From positions 1-64,000 of the forward strand of contig NZ_FWXL01000008.1 in assembly GCF_900176395.1 (NCBI RefSeq): a stretch of DNA of 64,000 bases, written 5' to 3'. Each line of letters opens with the position of its first letter. Positions within the stretch are counted from its first letter, which is position 1. Source of the stretch: Novosphingobium sp. B1. Lineage in GTDB: Bacteria > Pseudomonadota > Alphaproteobacteria > Sphingomonadales > Sphingomonadaceae. The notes beneath the pieces were generated by a model. That model had not been told where the DNA came from. It saw nothing but the letters and a program-made list of their open reading frames with translations, and did not search any database. Both the position numbers and the translations under genes were made by a program. Of the stretch, positions 47,685 to 56,885 are shown piece by piece.

Positions 47685-48434
47685 TCAGACTCGCATGGTG
47701 CCGAGCATGCCACCATCCACCGCCCAGCTTTGGGCAGTAACGTGGCTGGCAGCGTCGGAAAGGAGGAAGGCGGCGACCTTGGCCAGCTCCTCGGGCTGGC
47801 CGGTGCGGCCTTGCGGAACGGCCCTGGCCATCTGCGAGGCGGCTTCGGGCGGCAGGCCATCGAGCATGGGTGTCTCGATCAGGCCGGGCACGATGCAGTT
47901 GCAGCGCACCCCGTACTCGGCGCCTTCATTCGCTACCGCGCGCGACAGGCCGAGGACCGCATGCTTGCTGGCGACATAGCCCGCGTTCATCGGCAAGCCG
48001 CGCTCGCTGGCGAGGCTGCCGGTCACGAGGATTGCGCCCTGCCCGCGCTCTTTCATGGCCGGAAGCACATGCTGGATCGCCCAGAGCACGCCCTTGAGGT
48101 TCACGGCCATCACGGCATCGAACATCTCGTCGGTGTATTGCTCGACGGGAGCGAACATGCCGCCGATCCCGGCGTTGAGAAACAGGCCATCGATCGGACC
48201 ATTTGCGGCAACCGCCTGATCCAGCGCGGCATGCAGCGCGGCCTTGTCGGCAACGTCAGCCGCGGCAAAGGCGGTGCTGCCGCCCAGATCGCGCGCGGCC
48301 TGTTCGAGCAGATCGGCGCGGCGGGCAATCAGGGTGACACGGGCGCCGGCTTGTGTGCAGACGGACGCGGTGGCGCGCCCGATGCCGGTGGAAGCGCCAG
48401 TGATGACGATGTGCTTGGCCGAAAGATCGGTCAC
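47685..48434 (-). CDS. Short-chain dehydrogenase/reductase
   Basis: A 249-residue protein. The GTG start at 48434 overlaps the upstream stop (GTGA). NAD(P) motif ITGASTGIGRATAS, FLNAGIGG, and catalytic Ser in VTGSLASERG with the YVASK motif (GYVASKHAVLGLSR) are complete, with CIVPGLIETPM closing the active site. Likely an alcohol or ketone dehydrogenase for a side-chain hydroxyl, comparable in role to LigD/LigL/LigN. Confidence 0.9.
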   Translation of the reverse strand: MTDLSAKHIVITGASTGIGRATASVCTQAGARVTLIARRADLLEQAARDLGGSTAFAAADVADKAALHAALDQAVAANGPIDGLFLNAGIGGMFAPVEQYTDEMFDAVMAVNLKGVLWAIQHVLPAMKERGQGAILVTGSLASERGLPMNAGYVASKHAVLGLSRAVANEGAEYGVRCNCIVPGLIETPMLDGLPPEAASQMARAVPQGRTGQPEELAKVAAFLLSDAASHVTAQSWAVDGGMLGTMRV

Positions 48435-48892
48435 TCTGGCGCCCTTGCGATGAATTGCGCCCAGATACAGACTTCCTTGCTTTCGTGCCCTTCGGGCGAC
48501 CACTGCCGCTCCATCATGGCGCGCGCCTCTGCCTCGGGCAGTCCGCGAACGGTGCGGTTGTAGCGGTAGAAGAATGCCGAGACGCGCCAGTTCATGATGC
48601 AGTGGACGTGGACAGGCTTCGGCCCCTGCTCCACTGCCTTCAAGAAAGCGGCGTAGTGATCCTCGCCCGGTGAATCGAAGGGCACGGGAATGTGGGTGTA
48701 GGCTATACCTTGCGCGGCCAGCTTCTCCCCTTCCCCGGCCAACGCCTCGGGATGGGTCTCCAGCGCGAGGTTGACGACATGCGCCACGCCAAGGTCGGCA
48801 AGGCGCATGACGTCCTTGTCCTCGATCCGACCCGACGTGGTCACTTCAGCATCGAGCCTCTGCCAGGCTCGAATATCGTCAGGATCGGCCAT
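48431..48892 (-). CDS. Protein tyrosine phosphatase-fold protein
   Basis: A 153-residue protein. DKDVMRLADLGVAHVVNLAL and YTHIPVPFDSPGEDHYAAFL match the small DUF442/Blh-like phosphatase group. The presumed active loop is VHVHCIMNWRVSAFF, with Cys followed by Arg five residues later (C-x4-R) rather than the usual C-x5-R, so catalysis is doubtful. It lies inside the catabolic operon, between the amidohydrolase and SDR genes; its role is unknown. Confidence 0.75.
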   Translation of the reverse strand: MADPDDIRAWQRLDAEVTTSGRIEDKDVMRLADLGVAHVVNLALETHPEALAGEGEKLAAQGIAYTHIPVPFDSPGEDHYAAFLKAVEQGPKPVHVHCIMNWRVSAFFYRYNRTVRGLPEAEARAMMERQWSPEGHESKEVCIWAQFIARAPE

Positions 48893-48914
48893 GGGGCAGG
48901 CTCAGGCCTTCTGC

Positions 48915-49787
48915 TCAGACCAGCCCGAGCAGACGCGCGGCGTTGTCCTTCATGATGCCCGGCATCACCTCTTCCTTGAAGCCGACCTGCAGCGCGGCAT
49001 CGATCCACTTCTGCGGGTGGATCAGCGGGAAGTCCGAACCGAAAAGCATCTTCTTCTTGAGCTGCGTGTTGGCATACTGGATGATCTGCGGGGCAAAGTA
49101 CTTCGGGCTCCAGCCGGACAGATCGATGAACACGTTGTCCTTGTGCAGCGCCATCGACAGGCTTTCATCCACCCACGGCCAAGACGGGTGGGCGAGGATG
49201 ATCTTCATGTCGGGGAAATCCACCGCGACATCATCGACCAGCATCGGCTGGCCGTATTTCAGGCGCATGCCGCCACCGCCGCGCATGCCGGTGCCCATGC
49301 CGGAGTGTCCGGTGTGGAAGATCGCGGGCAGGCCATATTCGGCGATGACTTCGTAGATCGGATAGCCGACGCGATCGGCAGGGTGGCAGTTCTGGGCGAT
49401 GCCGTGGAACTTGAAGCCCTTGACGCCGAAGTTCTCGATCAGATCACGGGCCTCGCGCGCGCCGAACTTGCCCTTGTGCGGGTCGATCGAGGCAAAGGCG
49501 ATGCAGATGTCGTCGTTCTTGGCCGCCATCTCGGCAACCTCGTAGTTTGACACGCGCTTGGCGCCCATGCCGCATTCGGCATCGACCGTGAACATGCAGA
49601 AGGCGATCTGCTGCTCGCGGTAGATCTCGACAATCTCCGGCATCTTGGGGCGTTCGCGCGGAGCCTTGAAGTAGGCCGAAGCCGCATCGAAGAACTGGCC
49701 CATGACCGGATCTTCCGGATCGTGGCACGAGACCTCGGCATGGACGTGGACGTCGATCGCCTTGATCTTCGAAAGGTCGATGGGCAC
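48915..49787 (-). CDS. Amidohydrolase-family (ACMSD/LigW-like) enzyme
   Basis: A 290-residue TIM-barrel metalloenzyme. The metal site starts with H-x-H in AIDVHVHAEVSC, continues with GFKFHGIAQN and AIFHTGHSGMG, and ends with KIILAHPSWPW and LFGSDFPLIHP (catalytic Asp). The amidohydrolase-2 group includes gamma-resorcylate, 5-carboxyvanillate (LigW) and ACMS decarboxylases and hydrolases. In this operon a decarboxylase or hydrolase of an aromatic intermediate is likely. Confidence 0.87.
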   Translation of the reverse strand: MPIDLSKIKAIDVHVHAEVSCHDPEDPVMGQFFDAASAYFKAPRERPKMPEIVEIYREQQIAFCMFTVDAECGMGAKRVSNYEVAEMAAKNDDICIAFASIDPHKGKFGAREARDLIENFGVKGFKFHGIAQNCHPADRVGYPIYEVIAEYGLPAIFHTGHSGMGTGMRGGGGMRLKYGQPMLVDDVAVDFPDMKIILAHPSWPWVDESLSMALHKDNVFIDLSGWSPKYFAPQIIQYANTQLKKKMLFGSDFPLIHPQKWIDAALQVGFKEEVMPGIMKDNAARLLGLV

Positions 49788-49819
49788 CGTTCTTTTCCTT
49801 CAATTCTTAGAAGCTTCGA

Positions 49820-49850
49820 GGAAGCCCTGCCGCGCAACGGCAGAGCTTCC
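49820..49850 (-). terminator. Hairpin between ALDH and amidohydrolase genes
   Basis: GGAAGCCCTGCCG and CGGCAGAGCTTCC form a 13-bp stem with one mismatch and a five-base loop. There is no clear T-run, so it may attenuate or stabilise rather than end transcription. Confidence 0.5.
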
Positions 49851-49869
49851 TGCGATGTTCAGGCGCGGA

Positions 49870-51294
49870 TCAGACCAGCGCGTCCTTCTTGACGGTGATC
49901 ACCTGGCTGTAGGTGAACTCCTTCAGGCCCTCGATGCCGTATTCCGCACCGAAGCCGGACTGCTTGTGGCCGCCGAATGGTGCAAAGGGCGAGAGGTGGA
50001 GGAACTCGTTGATCCACACCGTGCCGGTTTCGAGCTGTTCGGCAATCTTCACGCCGCGGTCGGTGTCCTTGGTCCAGACTGCGCCAGCAAGGCCGTATTC
50101 CGAATTGTTGGCGCGGGCGATGACTTCATCATCGCTCGAGAACTTCATCAGCGGCATGACCGGGCCGAACTGCTCTTCCGCCACGATGCGGGCGTCCTCG
50201 GGCGGATTGTCGAGGATGGTGATCGGCACATAGTAGCCCGAACCCGAAGGATCGACATCGCCGCCGACAAGGAACTTGTAGCCATTTTCCTTGGCATCCT
50301 GGATCAGTTCGCAGACGCGCTCGAACTGCTTCTTGTTCTGGATCGGACCGACGCCAGTGCCCTGTTCGGACCCGTCACCGACCTTCACGGTCTTGGCATA
50401 TTCGGCGATGGCCTTGGACAGATCGTCGTAGATATCCTCGTGGATATAGACACGCTTGGCCGCGACGCAGATCTGGCCGGCATTGGTGAAGCTTGACCAG
50501 AAGAGCTGTTCGGCAACCTTCTCGACGTCAGCATCGGGCAGGACGATCGAGGCATCGTTGCCGCCCAGTTCCAGCGTGATGCGCTTGAGGTCCTTCGAAG
50601 CGCCTTCCATGATGCGCTTGCCGGTCGCAGTCGAACCGGTGAAAGTGATCTTGTCGATATCGGGGTGCGAGGTCATCATCGGGCCGAGCGCATCTTCGCC
50701 GGTGATGATGTTGACGACCCCAGCCGGCACGATGTCCTTGATCAGCTCTGCGAACTTCAGCGTGGTCAGCGGCGTGAACGGCGAAGGCTTGAGCACGATG
50801 GTGCAACCGGTGAGGATCGCGGGCGCAATCTTCTGCACCGCCATCAGCAGCGGGAAGTTCCACGGAACGATGCCCGCGACAACGCCGACCGGCACGCGGC
50901 GAGTGCGGCTGAAGCGAGTGTCGCTGTCTTCGTTGACGGTTTCTTCCAGCGTGAGCGTCGACTGGGCGCTGATGATGCCGGCACAAGCGTGAATCTCACC
51001 CTGCGCCTGATGGTGCGGCTTGCCCTGTTCGCTGGTCAGAAGGCGATAGAGTTCATCGAAGTTCGCCTCGATTGCCGCCGCCATGTTGCGGATTACGGCG
51101 CGGCGATCGTCGACCGGGGTCTTGGACCAGGTCTTGAAGGCAGCCCGCGCCGCAGCGACTGCGCGGTCGAGTTCCTCGGCACCGCATGCGGGGACCCGCC
51201 CGATGACTTGTTCGTTCGCCGGGTTTACGACTTCGAGCGACTCTGCGGTCGTGACCAGTTCGCCATTGATCAGATTGGGATAAAGATGCGTCAT
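49870..51294 (-). CDS. NAD(P)-dependent aldehyde dehydrogenase
   Basis: A 474-residue enzyme; ATG 51294 follows GGAGAGA. GIVPWNFPLLMAVQKIAPAI (cofactor loop), FTGSTATGKRIM, catalytic Glu in ITLELGGNDASIVL and catalytic Cys in NAGQICVAAKRVYI are complete. EEQFGPVMPLM and KQSGFGAEYGIEGL close the fold. It probably oxidises an aromatic or phenylpropanoid aldehyde produced by the PQQ and flavocytochrome dehydrogenases to the acid. Confidence 0.94.
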   Translation of the reverse strand: MTHLYPNLINGELVTTAESLEVVNPANEQVIGRVPACGAEELDRAVAAARAAFKTWSKTPVDDRRAVIRNMAAAIEANFDELYRLLTSEQGKPHHQAQGEIHACAGIISAQSTLTLEETVNEDSDTRFSRTRRVPVGVVAGIVPWNFPLLMAVQKIAPAILTGCTIVLKPSPFTPLTTLKFAELIKDIVPAGVVNIITGEDALGPMMTSHPDIDKITFTGSTATGKRIMEGASKDLKRITLELGGNDASIVLPDADVEKVAEQLFWSSFTNAGQICVAAKRVYIHEDIYDDLSKAIAEYAKTVKVGDGSEQGTGVGPIQNKKQFERVCELIQDAKENGYKFLVGGDVDPSGSGYYVPITILDNPPEDARIVAEEQFGPVMPLMKFSSDDEVIARANNSEYGLAGAVWTKDTDRGVKIAEQLETGTVWINEFLHLSPFAPFGGHKQSGFGAEYGIEGLKEFTYSQVITVKKDALV

Positions 51295-51316
51295 GAATCT
51301 CTCCACTCGTTATGAT

Positions 51317-51333
51317 TGCTATGGGTCATAGCA
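51317..51333. promoter_or_regulatory. Perfect dyad upstream of the aldehyde dehydrogenase
   Basis: TGCTATG-GGT-CATAGCA, two 7-bp arms with a 3-base spacer, lies between the ALDH start (51294) and the end of the PQQ dehydrogenase gene. A regulator operator is more likely than a terminator because no T-run follows. Confidence 0.4.
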
Positions 51334-51339
51334 TTCTTG

Positions 51340-53448
51340 TCAGCGTGCTTCCAGAGCCTTGTCCTCGTTGGCGCGCTTGATCAGATACTGGCGAATGTTG
51401 TCCGCATCTTCCGGCTTCAGGGCCGACTTGAACGAGACCATGCCGTTGTGCTGCAGCGCACCGTCGATCACGACCGAGCGGATCGCTTCGGGCGCGTTGA
51501 GCGCGGCAGAGTGGCGCAGGTCCGGGTTGACCCCGCCGGCGACCGCAGCATCGCCGTGGCAGACATTGCAATAACGGCCATAGAGTTCGCCCCCAGCCTT
51601 GGCCTGCTCGGCCGTGCCGGTGAACGGTGGCGGGTCCAACACCATCTTCGCCATTGGCGGTGCGGCGGGCAGCGTGGCCTTGCCGCCTAGCTTGAAAACG
51701 ACGAGGCGGCTGATGTTGCGCTGCTTCTTGGCCTTGTGGGCCAATACGCCGGTGGCAACATCCCACACGCCACCCCAGCCGACCATGACCGCGACGTACT
51801 GTTCGCCGTCGATCGAATAGGTCATCGGCGCGGCAAGGATGCCGCTCTGCGCCGGGAACGACCAGAGCTGCTTGCCCTTGTCGGCGCTGTAGGCAACGAA
51901 GTCACCGCCCGCGGTGCCCTGGAACACGAGGTTGCCAGCGGTCGAGAGAATACCGCCGTTTGACGGGCTGGGCAGTTCGACCTTCCACGCGGCCTTCTTC
52001 GCAACCGGGTCCCACGCGACGAGTGTGCCAGTAGTTGCGCTCATCGCGGCAGAGCGGGCCTTGGCGTCTGCCGGCATCGCCGTGACATAGCCATCAAGCC
52101 CGGTCTGGAAGCCGATGTCGGTGGCCTTCCAGTCCTTTGCGGCGGCATAGGGGAATGCAGCGTTGTTCACCGGCAGATAGAGCAGGCCGGTCTTGGGGCT
52201 GAAGCTCTGCGGCTGCCACGAGTGCGCGCCGACTGCACCCGGAAGACTGACGAAGGGCGCGCCCTTTTCATAGCGTGCGGCGGGATTAACCGTCGCCTTG
52301 CCGGTGTTGGGATCGATGCCCGTCGCCCAGTTGACCATGACGAAGGGCGTTGCCGAGATGAACTGGCCGGTCTTGGCATCGAGCACGTAGACGTGGCCGT
52401 TCTTGGGCGCGTGCAGCACGACGTGGCGCTGCTGTCCGCCGATGTTGAGATCAGCCAGAGTGATCTGCTGGGCGGAGTCGAAGTCCCAGCGGTCTTCCGG
52501 GGTTTCCTGGAAGTGCCAGGCGTATTCGCCAGTGTCGGCGTTCACCGCAACAATCGAGGAGGTATAGAGGCTGTCACCTTCACGGCCCGCGGCGGCCGGG
52601 TTCCACGGCTCGGCATTGCCGGTGCCGAACAGGACGAGGTTGGTGGTGGGATCATAAGTGATCGAATCCCACACGGTGCCGCCACCGCCCAGCTTCCACC
52701 ATTCGCCAGCCCAGGTCTTGGCGGCGTTTTCCATAGCCTTGTTCTCGAAGCCATCGGCGGGGTTGCCGGGGACGGTGTGAAACTTCCACACTTCGTTGCC
52801 GGTGTTGACGTCGTAGGCCGCGATATATCCGCGCGCCTTGTATTCCGAACCGCCGCTACCGATCAGGACCTTGCCTTTCACCACGCGCGGCGCTCCGGTG
52901 ATGGTATAGTCCTGCTGGTTGGGCACCACGACCTTCGACCACACGGGCTTGCCGGTCTTCTGATCGAGCGCGACGAGGCGGCCGTCCAGCGTTCCGACGA
53001 AGACCTTGTCGCCATAGAGCGCCACGCCGCGGTTGACGGCATCGCAACAGGCGCGGATCAGCGTCTCGCGCGGCACTCCGGGATCGTAGGACCACTTGAG
53101 CGCGCCGGTCTTGGCATCGAACGCCTTTACCATCGACCACGCGGTCGAAATGTAGAGCGTACCGTCATGCATCAGCGGCGTGGCTTCCTGCCCGCGTGCG
53201 GTCTCAAGGTCGTGGAACCAGGCGAGGCCGAGCTGGCCGACGTTGCTGTCGTTCACCTGCGTCAGCGGGGAGAAGCGCTGCTCGCCATAGTCGCGGCCAT
53301 AGCTCAGCCACTCGCCTTCCGGCACTTGCGCGATCATCGCATCGGTAACGCCCGCGGTGGCGACGCCAGCACCGCCGCCGTCGCTCTTGATGTTGCATGC
53401 CGCCAGCGGCAGCAGTGCGGCCATCAGTCCCAGGACCTTGAAACGCAT
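51340..53448 (-). CDS. PQQ-dependent quinohemoprotein alcohol dehydrogenase 1
   Basis: A 702-residue type II alcohol dehydrogenase. The signal MRFKVLGLMAALLPLAAC carries a lipobox (Cys18), so it may be lipid-anchored. The eight-bladed propeller includes the adjacent Cys-Cys in LIRACCDAVNRGVALYGDKV that contacts PQQ, the LGGGGTVWDSITYDPTTNLV blade and the calcium/active-site Asp in RWDFDSAQQI. The C-terminal cytochrome c domain has heme motif CNVCH (YGRYCNVCHGD). It oxidises alcohols in the periplasm and passes electrons to a cytochrome. No pqq biosynthesis genes are in the window. Confidence 0.93.
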   Translation of the reverse strand: MRFKVLGLMAALLPLAACNIKSDGGGAGVATAGVTDAMIAQVPEGEWLSYGRDYGEQRFSPLTQVNDSNVGQLGLAWFHDLETARGQEATPLMHDGTLYISTAWSMVKAFDAKTGALKWSYDPGVPRETLIRACCDAVNRGVALYGDKVFVGTLDGRLVALDQKTGKPVWSKVVVPNQQDYTITGAPRVVKGKVLIGSGGSEYKARGYIAAYDVNTGNEVWKFHTVPGNPADGFENKAMENAAKTWAGEWWKLGGGGTVWDSITYDPTTNLVLFGTGNAEPWNPAAAGREGDSLYTSSIVAVNADTGEYAWHFQETPEDRWDFDSAQQITLADLNIGGQQRHVVLHAPKNGHVYVLDAKTGQFISATPFVMVNWATGIDPNTGKATVNPAARYEKGAPFVSLPGAVGAHSWQPQSFSPKTGLLYLPVNNAAFPYAAAKDWKATDIGFQTGLDGYVTAMPADAKARSAAMSATTGTLVAWDPVAKKAAWKVELPSPSNGGILSTAGNLVFQGTAGGDFVAYSADKGKQLWSFPAQSGILAAPMTYSIDGEQYVAVMVGWGGVWDVATGVLAHKAKKQRNISRLVVFKLGGKATLPAAPPMAKMVLDPPPFTGTAEQAKAGGELYGRYCNVCHGDAAVAGGVNPDLRHSAALNAPEAIRSVVIDGALQHNGMVSFKSALKPEDADNIRQYLIKRANEDKALEAR

Positions 53449-53481
53449 ATCCAGCTCTCTCCCGACTGTCCGTTTTGCGGA

Positions 53482-55047
53482 TCAGTTGACCATACGATCG
53501 GCGTTGCCCCAATAGGGAACCCGCAGCGCCTTCTTGTCCATCTTGCCCGCTGCGGTGCGCGGAATCGAGTCGATAAACGTGACAGATTTCGGCGCCTTCA
53601 CCCCGCCGAGGCGATCCTTCGCATAGGCAATGATCTCGGCCTCGGTGATGCCATCGGCCACGACCACTGCATGGACCTGCTCGCCCCACTTCTCGTGCGG
53701 AATGCCGAACACGCAGGCCTCGCGCACTTGCGCCAGTTCCGTCACCGCTGCCTCAACCTCGGCGGTGAAGACATTGAAGCCGCCGGAGACGACCATGTCC
53801 TTCTTGCGGTCGACGATGTAGAGGTAGCCGTCCTTGTCGAACTTGCCGACGTCACCGGTATGGTGCCAGCCGAACTTGCGGATCTCGGCGGTTTCCTCGG
53901 GCGTCTCGAAATAGGAATGGGTGACCAGCGCGCCCCGCACGCAGATCTCGCCCGCTTCGCCCAGCGGAACTTCCCGGCCATCGTCGTCGAGCAGCGCGAC
54001 CTTGATCGAGCGGGTCGGCTTGCCGCAGGCCGCCAGCTTTTCAGGCGCGGAGGTGGCGAACCTCGCGACGTCTTCGGGCGGGAACCATGCCACGATCATC
54101 GGGCACTCGACCTGACCATAGGACTGACACATCGCCGGGCCGAACACCTCGACTGCCTGGCGCAGCTTCTCCGGGCTGCAGGGCGAGCCGACGAGGATGA
54201 AGATGCGCAAGGACGAGTAGTCATGGTCGCCCAGTTCCGGCGATGCGAGCAGCTGGTAGAGCGCGGTCGGCGGCAGGTACATGTGGGTGACCTTGTACTC
54301 CGCGATGGTGCGCAGCACGCGCTCGGCATCGAAGCCGGGCAGGATCACCTGCGTGGCACCAAGGCTCAATGTCGAAAGCGCAATCGGCCCCGCAGCGTGG
54401 GTAATCGGCGCAGAGACCAGCGCCACGGGAGAATCGGTGCGCCCGCCCATGCCGTCGGCGGCGGTCTCGATCATGGTGCCCCAGCCGAGGTTGGTGACGT
54501 TCGCGCCCTTCGAGGGACCAGTTGTGCCACCGGTCGGGAAGATGCCGACCATGTCCATCAGGTTGCCGAACGCGTCGATCTCGGGCTCGACGAAATCGGC
54601 CTCGCTCACGCCCGCAATGAACTCATCAAGGCTCGGGTCATCGCCCATGCGCTTGTCGAGGCAGACGAAGTGCTGGAGCGTGGGGCACAGGTCCTTGAGC
54701 TGCTGCACCTCGTCAGCCTTGGACGAGTGATAGACCAGCCACTTGAGGCGCACGTAGTTGATGTAGGCAGCGTTGGCGTCGATGGCGTTGCGGGTATTGA
54801 CCGGAATCCACTTGCCGTTGGCACGCCACATGGCCAGCAACACGACGAGCAGCATGCCATCGTTCGGCCCATAGAGGCCCAGGCAATCCTGGTTCTCGAA
54901 ACCACCCTTCTGGAGAGCTGCGGCGATGCGTTCGGAAAGGGCCTTGGTCTCGGCAAAAGTCAGCTTGAGGCCGGTTTCGGTGTCGACGATGGCGAGACGC
55001 TGCGGATCGCGATCATGGCCGCGGTCAAAGTAGTCGATGGCGCGCAT
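53482..55047 (-). CDS. Acyl-CoA synthetase (AMP-binding)
   Basis: A 521-residue adenylate-forming ligase. FPTGGTTGPSKGANVTNLGW is the P-loop, MCQSYGQVECPM the A5 region, HTGDVGKFDKDGYLYIVDRKKDM the A7-A8 hinge and PRTAAGKMDKKALR the C-terminal catalytic Lys. Sequence and context suggest CoA activation of an aromatic or phenylpropanoid acid before side-chain shortening. The PQQ dehydrogenase gene follows 33 bases downstream. Confidence 0.92.
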   Translation of the reverse strand: MRAIDYFDRGHDRDPQRLAIVDTETGLKLTFAETKALSERIAAALQKGGFENQDCLGLYGPNDGMLLVVLLAMWRANGKWIPVNTRNAIDANAAYINYVRLKWLVYHSSKADEVQQLKDLCPTLQHFVCLDKRMGDDPSLDEFIAGVSEADFVEPEIDAFGNLMDMVGIFPTGGTTGPSKGANVTNLGWGTMIETAADGMGGRTDSPVALVSAPITHAAGPIALSTLSLGATQVILPGFDAERVLRTIAEYKVTHMYLPPTALYQLLASPELGDHDYSSLRIFILVGSPCSPEKLRQAVEVFGPAMCQSYGQVECPMIVAWFPPEDVARFATSAPEKLAACGKPTRSIKVALLDDDGREVPLGEAGEICVRGALVTHSYFETPEETAEIRKFGWHHTGDVGKFDKDGYLYIVDRKKDMVVSGGFNVFTAEVEAAVTELAQVREACVFGIPHEKWGEQVHAVVVADGITEAEIIAYAKDRLGGVKAPKSVTFIDSIPRTAAGKMDKKALRVPYWGNADRMVN

Positions 55048-55050
55048 TGG

Positions 55051-55836
55051 TTATCCCCAACGGTTGATTTCTGGCCCCGGCGCCCAGGCGCGGAGCGGTT
55101 CGGAAACGGTCGATCTGCCAAGCGCCGCCGTCACGCAGGGCTGGTCTGCTGTGCGGGCAAGCCACGCGGTGGTGCGGGGTGCGGCGGCGAAGGCATCCGG
55201 TCGCAGGATCTGCATTCCGGCCAGCCATGAATAGGTGACAAGATCGGCGATAGAGAAGACGCCCATCAGCCAGTCACGGCCATCGCTCAATTGCTTCTCG
55301 CAGCGCTCGACGGCGGCGGTGACCTTGGTTTCGCTATCAGCCACTTGCGCGGCATCGACGACATCATCGTTCAGCGCCTGCCAGCGCTGACGCAAGTCGT
55401 CTGATACAATGCGTGCCGACAGCGTCGCGAAGCCATCTGCCGGGATCGCGGCAATAGCGTGCTGCGAGGTGGCGAGATTGCCCAGCAGCGCGGCGGCGGG
55501 CGAGAGGCGCTCAGTGATCTGGCGGCACCACATCATCATTTCCCAGCGCGCATAGGCGTCAGCCGGCTGCAGCCCTGCACCGTCCGCCGCCTCGTCAAAA
55601 TACTGCGCCAGGAACACGGACTCGGTCATCGCCTCGCCACCGATCACCAGCACCGGACCCTCGCCCTCTATGCACAGATCGAGCGCGATGGGATCGGCAA
55701 TGTCAGGAAGCGCGTGGCGTTCGCCCGCCAGAAGGTCGATGCTGCGGCATTCGATGTCGAGGCCCGATTGCGCCAGCGCGGCCAGCACGGTCAGCGAAGC
55801 GCCATTGGGCTCGCCATGGTAGAGCACCGCACTCAT
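55051..55836 (-). CDS. Glutathione S-transferase-like protein
   Basis: A 261-residue protein. The N-terminal thioredoxin fold (MSAVLYHGEPNGASLTVLAA) and SVFLAQYFDEA fit the GST pattern, though the cis-Pro region is poorly conserved. The helical domain ends with GVFSIADLVTYSWLAG. It overlaps the preceding GST gene by four bases (55833-55836), so the two are translationally coupled and may form a heterodimer. It may have a lyase, isomerase or binding role. Confidence 0.8.
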   Translation of the reverse strand: MSAVLYHGEPNGASLTVLAALAQSGLDIECRSIDLLAGERHALPDIADPIALDLCIEGEGPVLVIGGEAMTESVFLAQYFDEAADGAGLQPADAYARWEMMMWCRQITERLSPAAALLGNLATSQHAIAAIPADGFATLSARIVSDDLRQRWQALNDDVVDAAQVADSETKVTAAVERCEKQLSDGRDWLMGVFSIADLVTYSWLAGMQILRPDAFAAAPRTTAWLARTADQPCVTAALGRSTVSEPLRAWAPGPEINRWG

Positions 55837-56615
55837 GCCTCGATCTCCGCCATGATCAGCCCATAACGATTGGCGAGGTCCGTCTTGCCCATGGCCCAGG
55901 TCTTCTTGACCGCATCACGCATGTAGACCCGCTTGAGCCAGCGCATGATGTTCGGCGTCTTGTCCTTGCCAGCCAGATCGGGCTGCGACAACGGCAGCGA
56001 ATAGGTGCTGTTGAAGATGTTGATGTCAGCCAGACTGTACTGGTTCGATCCGACATAGGGGCGCTTGCCGAGTTCCTCTTCAAGCTTGGCAATGCCAAGC
56101 CCCACCCGCCGGCGGCTCTCGGCCATCTCGCTTTCCGAGAAATCACCATTGATTGCCTTGCGCCAGGCAACGCGACGCTCGGGCAGGGGGATGCGGTCGA
56201 TCGCAGCGGCCAGTTCGGCGGGATCGCGCTGGCGCACCATGGGCCCCACGAAAACGCTCCACCCGATCATCGAGAAGCTGGGGCCGAGCCATTGGTCCAT
56301 GAACTTCATCCACCAGCGCACGCGCCAGCGGTCCTGCGCATCTGCCGGCATGAGGTCAGGCCCGTCAAACCGGTCGTTGACGTATTCCATGATCGCCGTG
56401 CTTTCGGTCAGCACGCGCCTTTGACCATCGGCATTGTGCGTCATCGCCGGGATCGTGCCTTGCGGGTTGATCGCGAGATATTCCGGCTTGTGCTGATCGA
56501 ACTGCAGCATGTCGATGTAATGGCTGGAAAACGGCACGCCCTTTTCCATCAGCGCGAGCATCGGCTTGCCAGAATTGGCGTTGGGCTCCCAGTGATAGAG
56601 AGTTACCGCGTCCAT
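55833..56615 (-). CDS. Glutathione S-transferase, LigF/LigE-like
   Basis: A 260-residue protein starting MDAVTLYHWEPNANSGKPML; the longer frame to 56720 is rejected. MLALMEKGVPF, QFDQHKPEYLAINPQGTIPA and LTESTAIMEYVNDRF follow the LigF/GST-fold sequence, and RPYVGSNQYSLADINIFN the C-terminal domain. It is the first gene of the operon that includes a second GST, the CoA ligase and PQQ dehydrogenase 1. The promoter with an operator dyad lies at 56679-56720. Confidence 0.85.
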   Translation of the reverse strand: MDAVTLYHWEPNANSGKPMLALMEKGVPFSSHYIDMLQFDQHKPEYLAINPQGTIPAMTHNADGQRRVLTESTAIMEYVNDRFDGPDLMPADAQDRWRVRWWMKFMDQWLGPSFSMIGWSVFVGPMVRQRDPAELAAAIDRIPLPERRVAWRKAINGDFSESEMAESRRRVGLGIAKLEEELGKRPYVGSNQYSLADINIFNSTYSLPLSQPDLAGKDKTPNIMRWLKRVYMRDAVKKTWAMGKTDLANRYGLIMAEIEA

Positions 56616-56678
56616 TCGCTGCCCGTCTGCTGCGCCATAAGTTGCAAAGCCTCTCTCCCGATTCCGCTTTGTGCGGAA

Positions 56679-56720
56679 TTTGTTAGTAACACATACTAAA
56701 TGCCCGAGAGCATGGGTCAA
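56679..56720 (-). promoter_or_regulatory. Promoter and operator of the GST/CoA-ligase operon
   Basis: Read leftward, TTGACC (56720-56715), 16 bases, then TAGTAT (56698-56693) form a sigma-70-type promoter. The dyad TTAGTA-ACACA-TACTAA (56683-56699) overlaps the -10. Its core AACACATAC is identical to that of the purU/ligM operator at 44741-44759, implying a shared regulator. Confidence 0.7.
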
Positions 56721-56822
56721 GCCCGCCTGTTCGATATTTGTGGGCGCACGGCTATGCGGCGATCACGCAAAGTGCACGGCTGTGACCGGATGGATTTCAC
56801 GGCGTGCAACGGTGTGTGGTGG

Positions 56823-56855
56823 CAAAAAGGGCACGCCTTGCTGGAAGGCGCGCCC
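56823..56855 (-). terminator. Terminator after the flavocytochrome operon
   Basis: On the minus strand GGGCGCGCCTT and AAGGCGTGCCC form an 11-bp stem (one wobble) followed by TTTTTG, 30 bases after the Tat-protein stop codon. It separates the flavocytochrome operon from the GST operon. Confidence 0.8.
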
Positions 56856-56885
56856 CTTTCTCTCCTGGGCGGGAAGCGCGAGGGA

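Noticed and set aside
52222..55230. A 1002-codon open frame on the plus strand
   Set aside because: It is antisense to the PQQ dehydrogenase and acyl-CoA synthetase genes, spans both, and shows no family motifs; a codon-bias shadow in GC-rich DNA.
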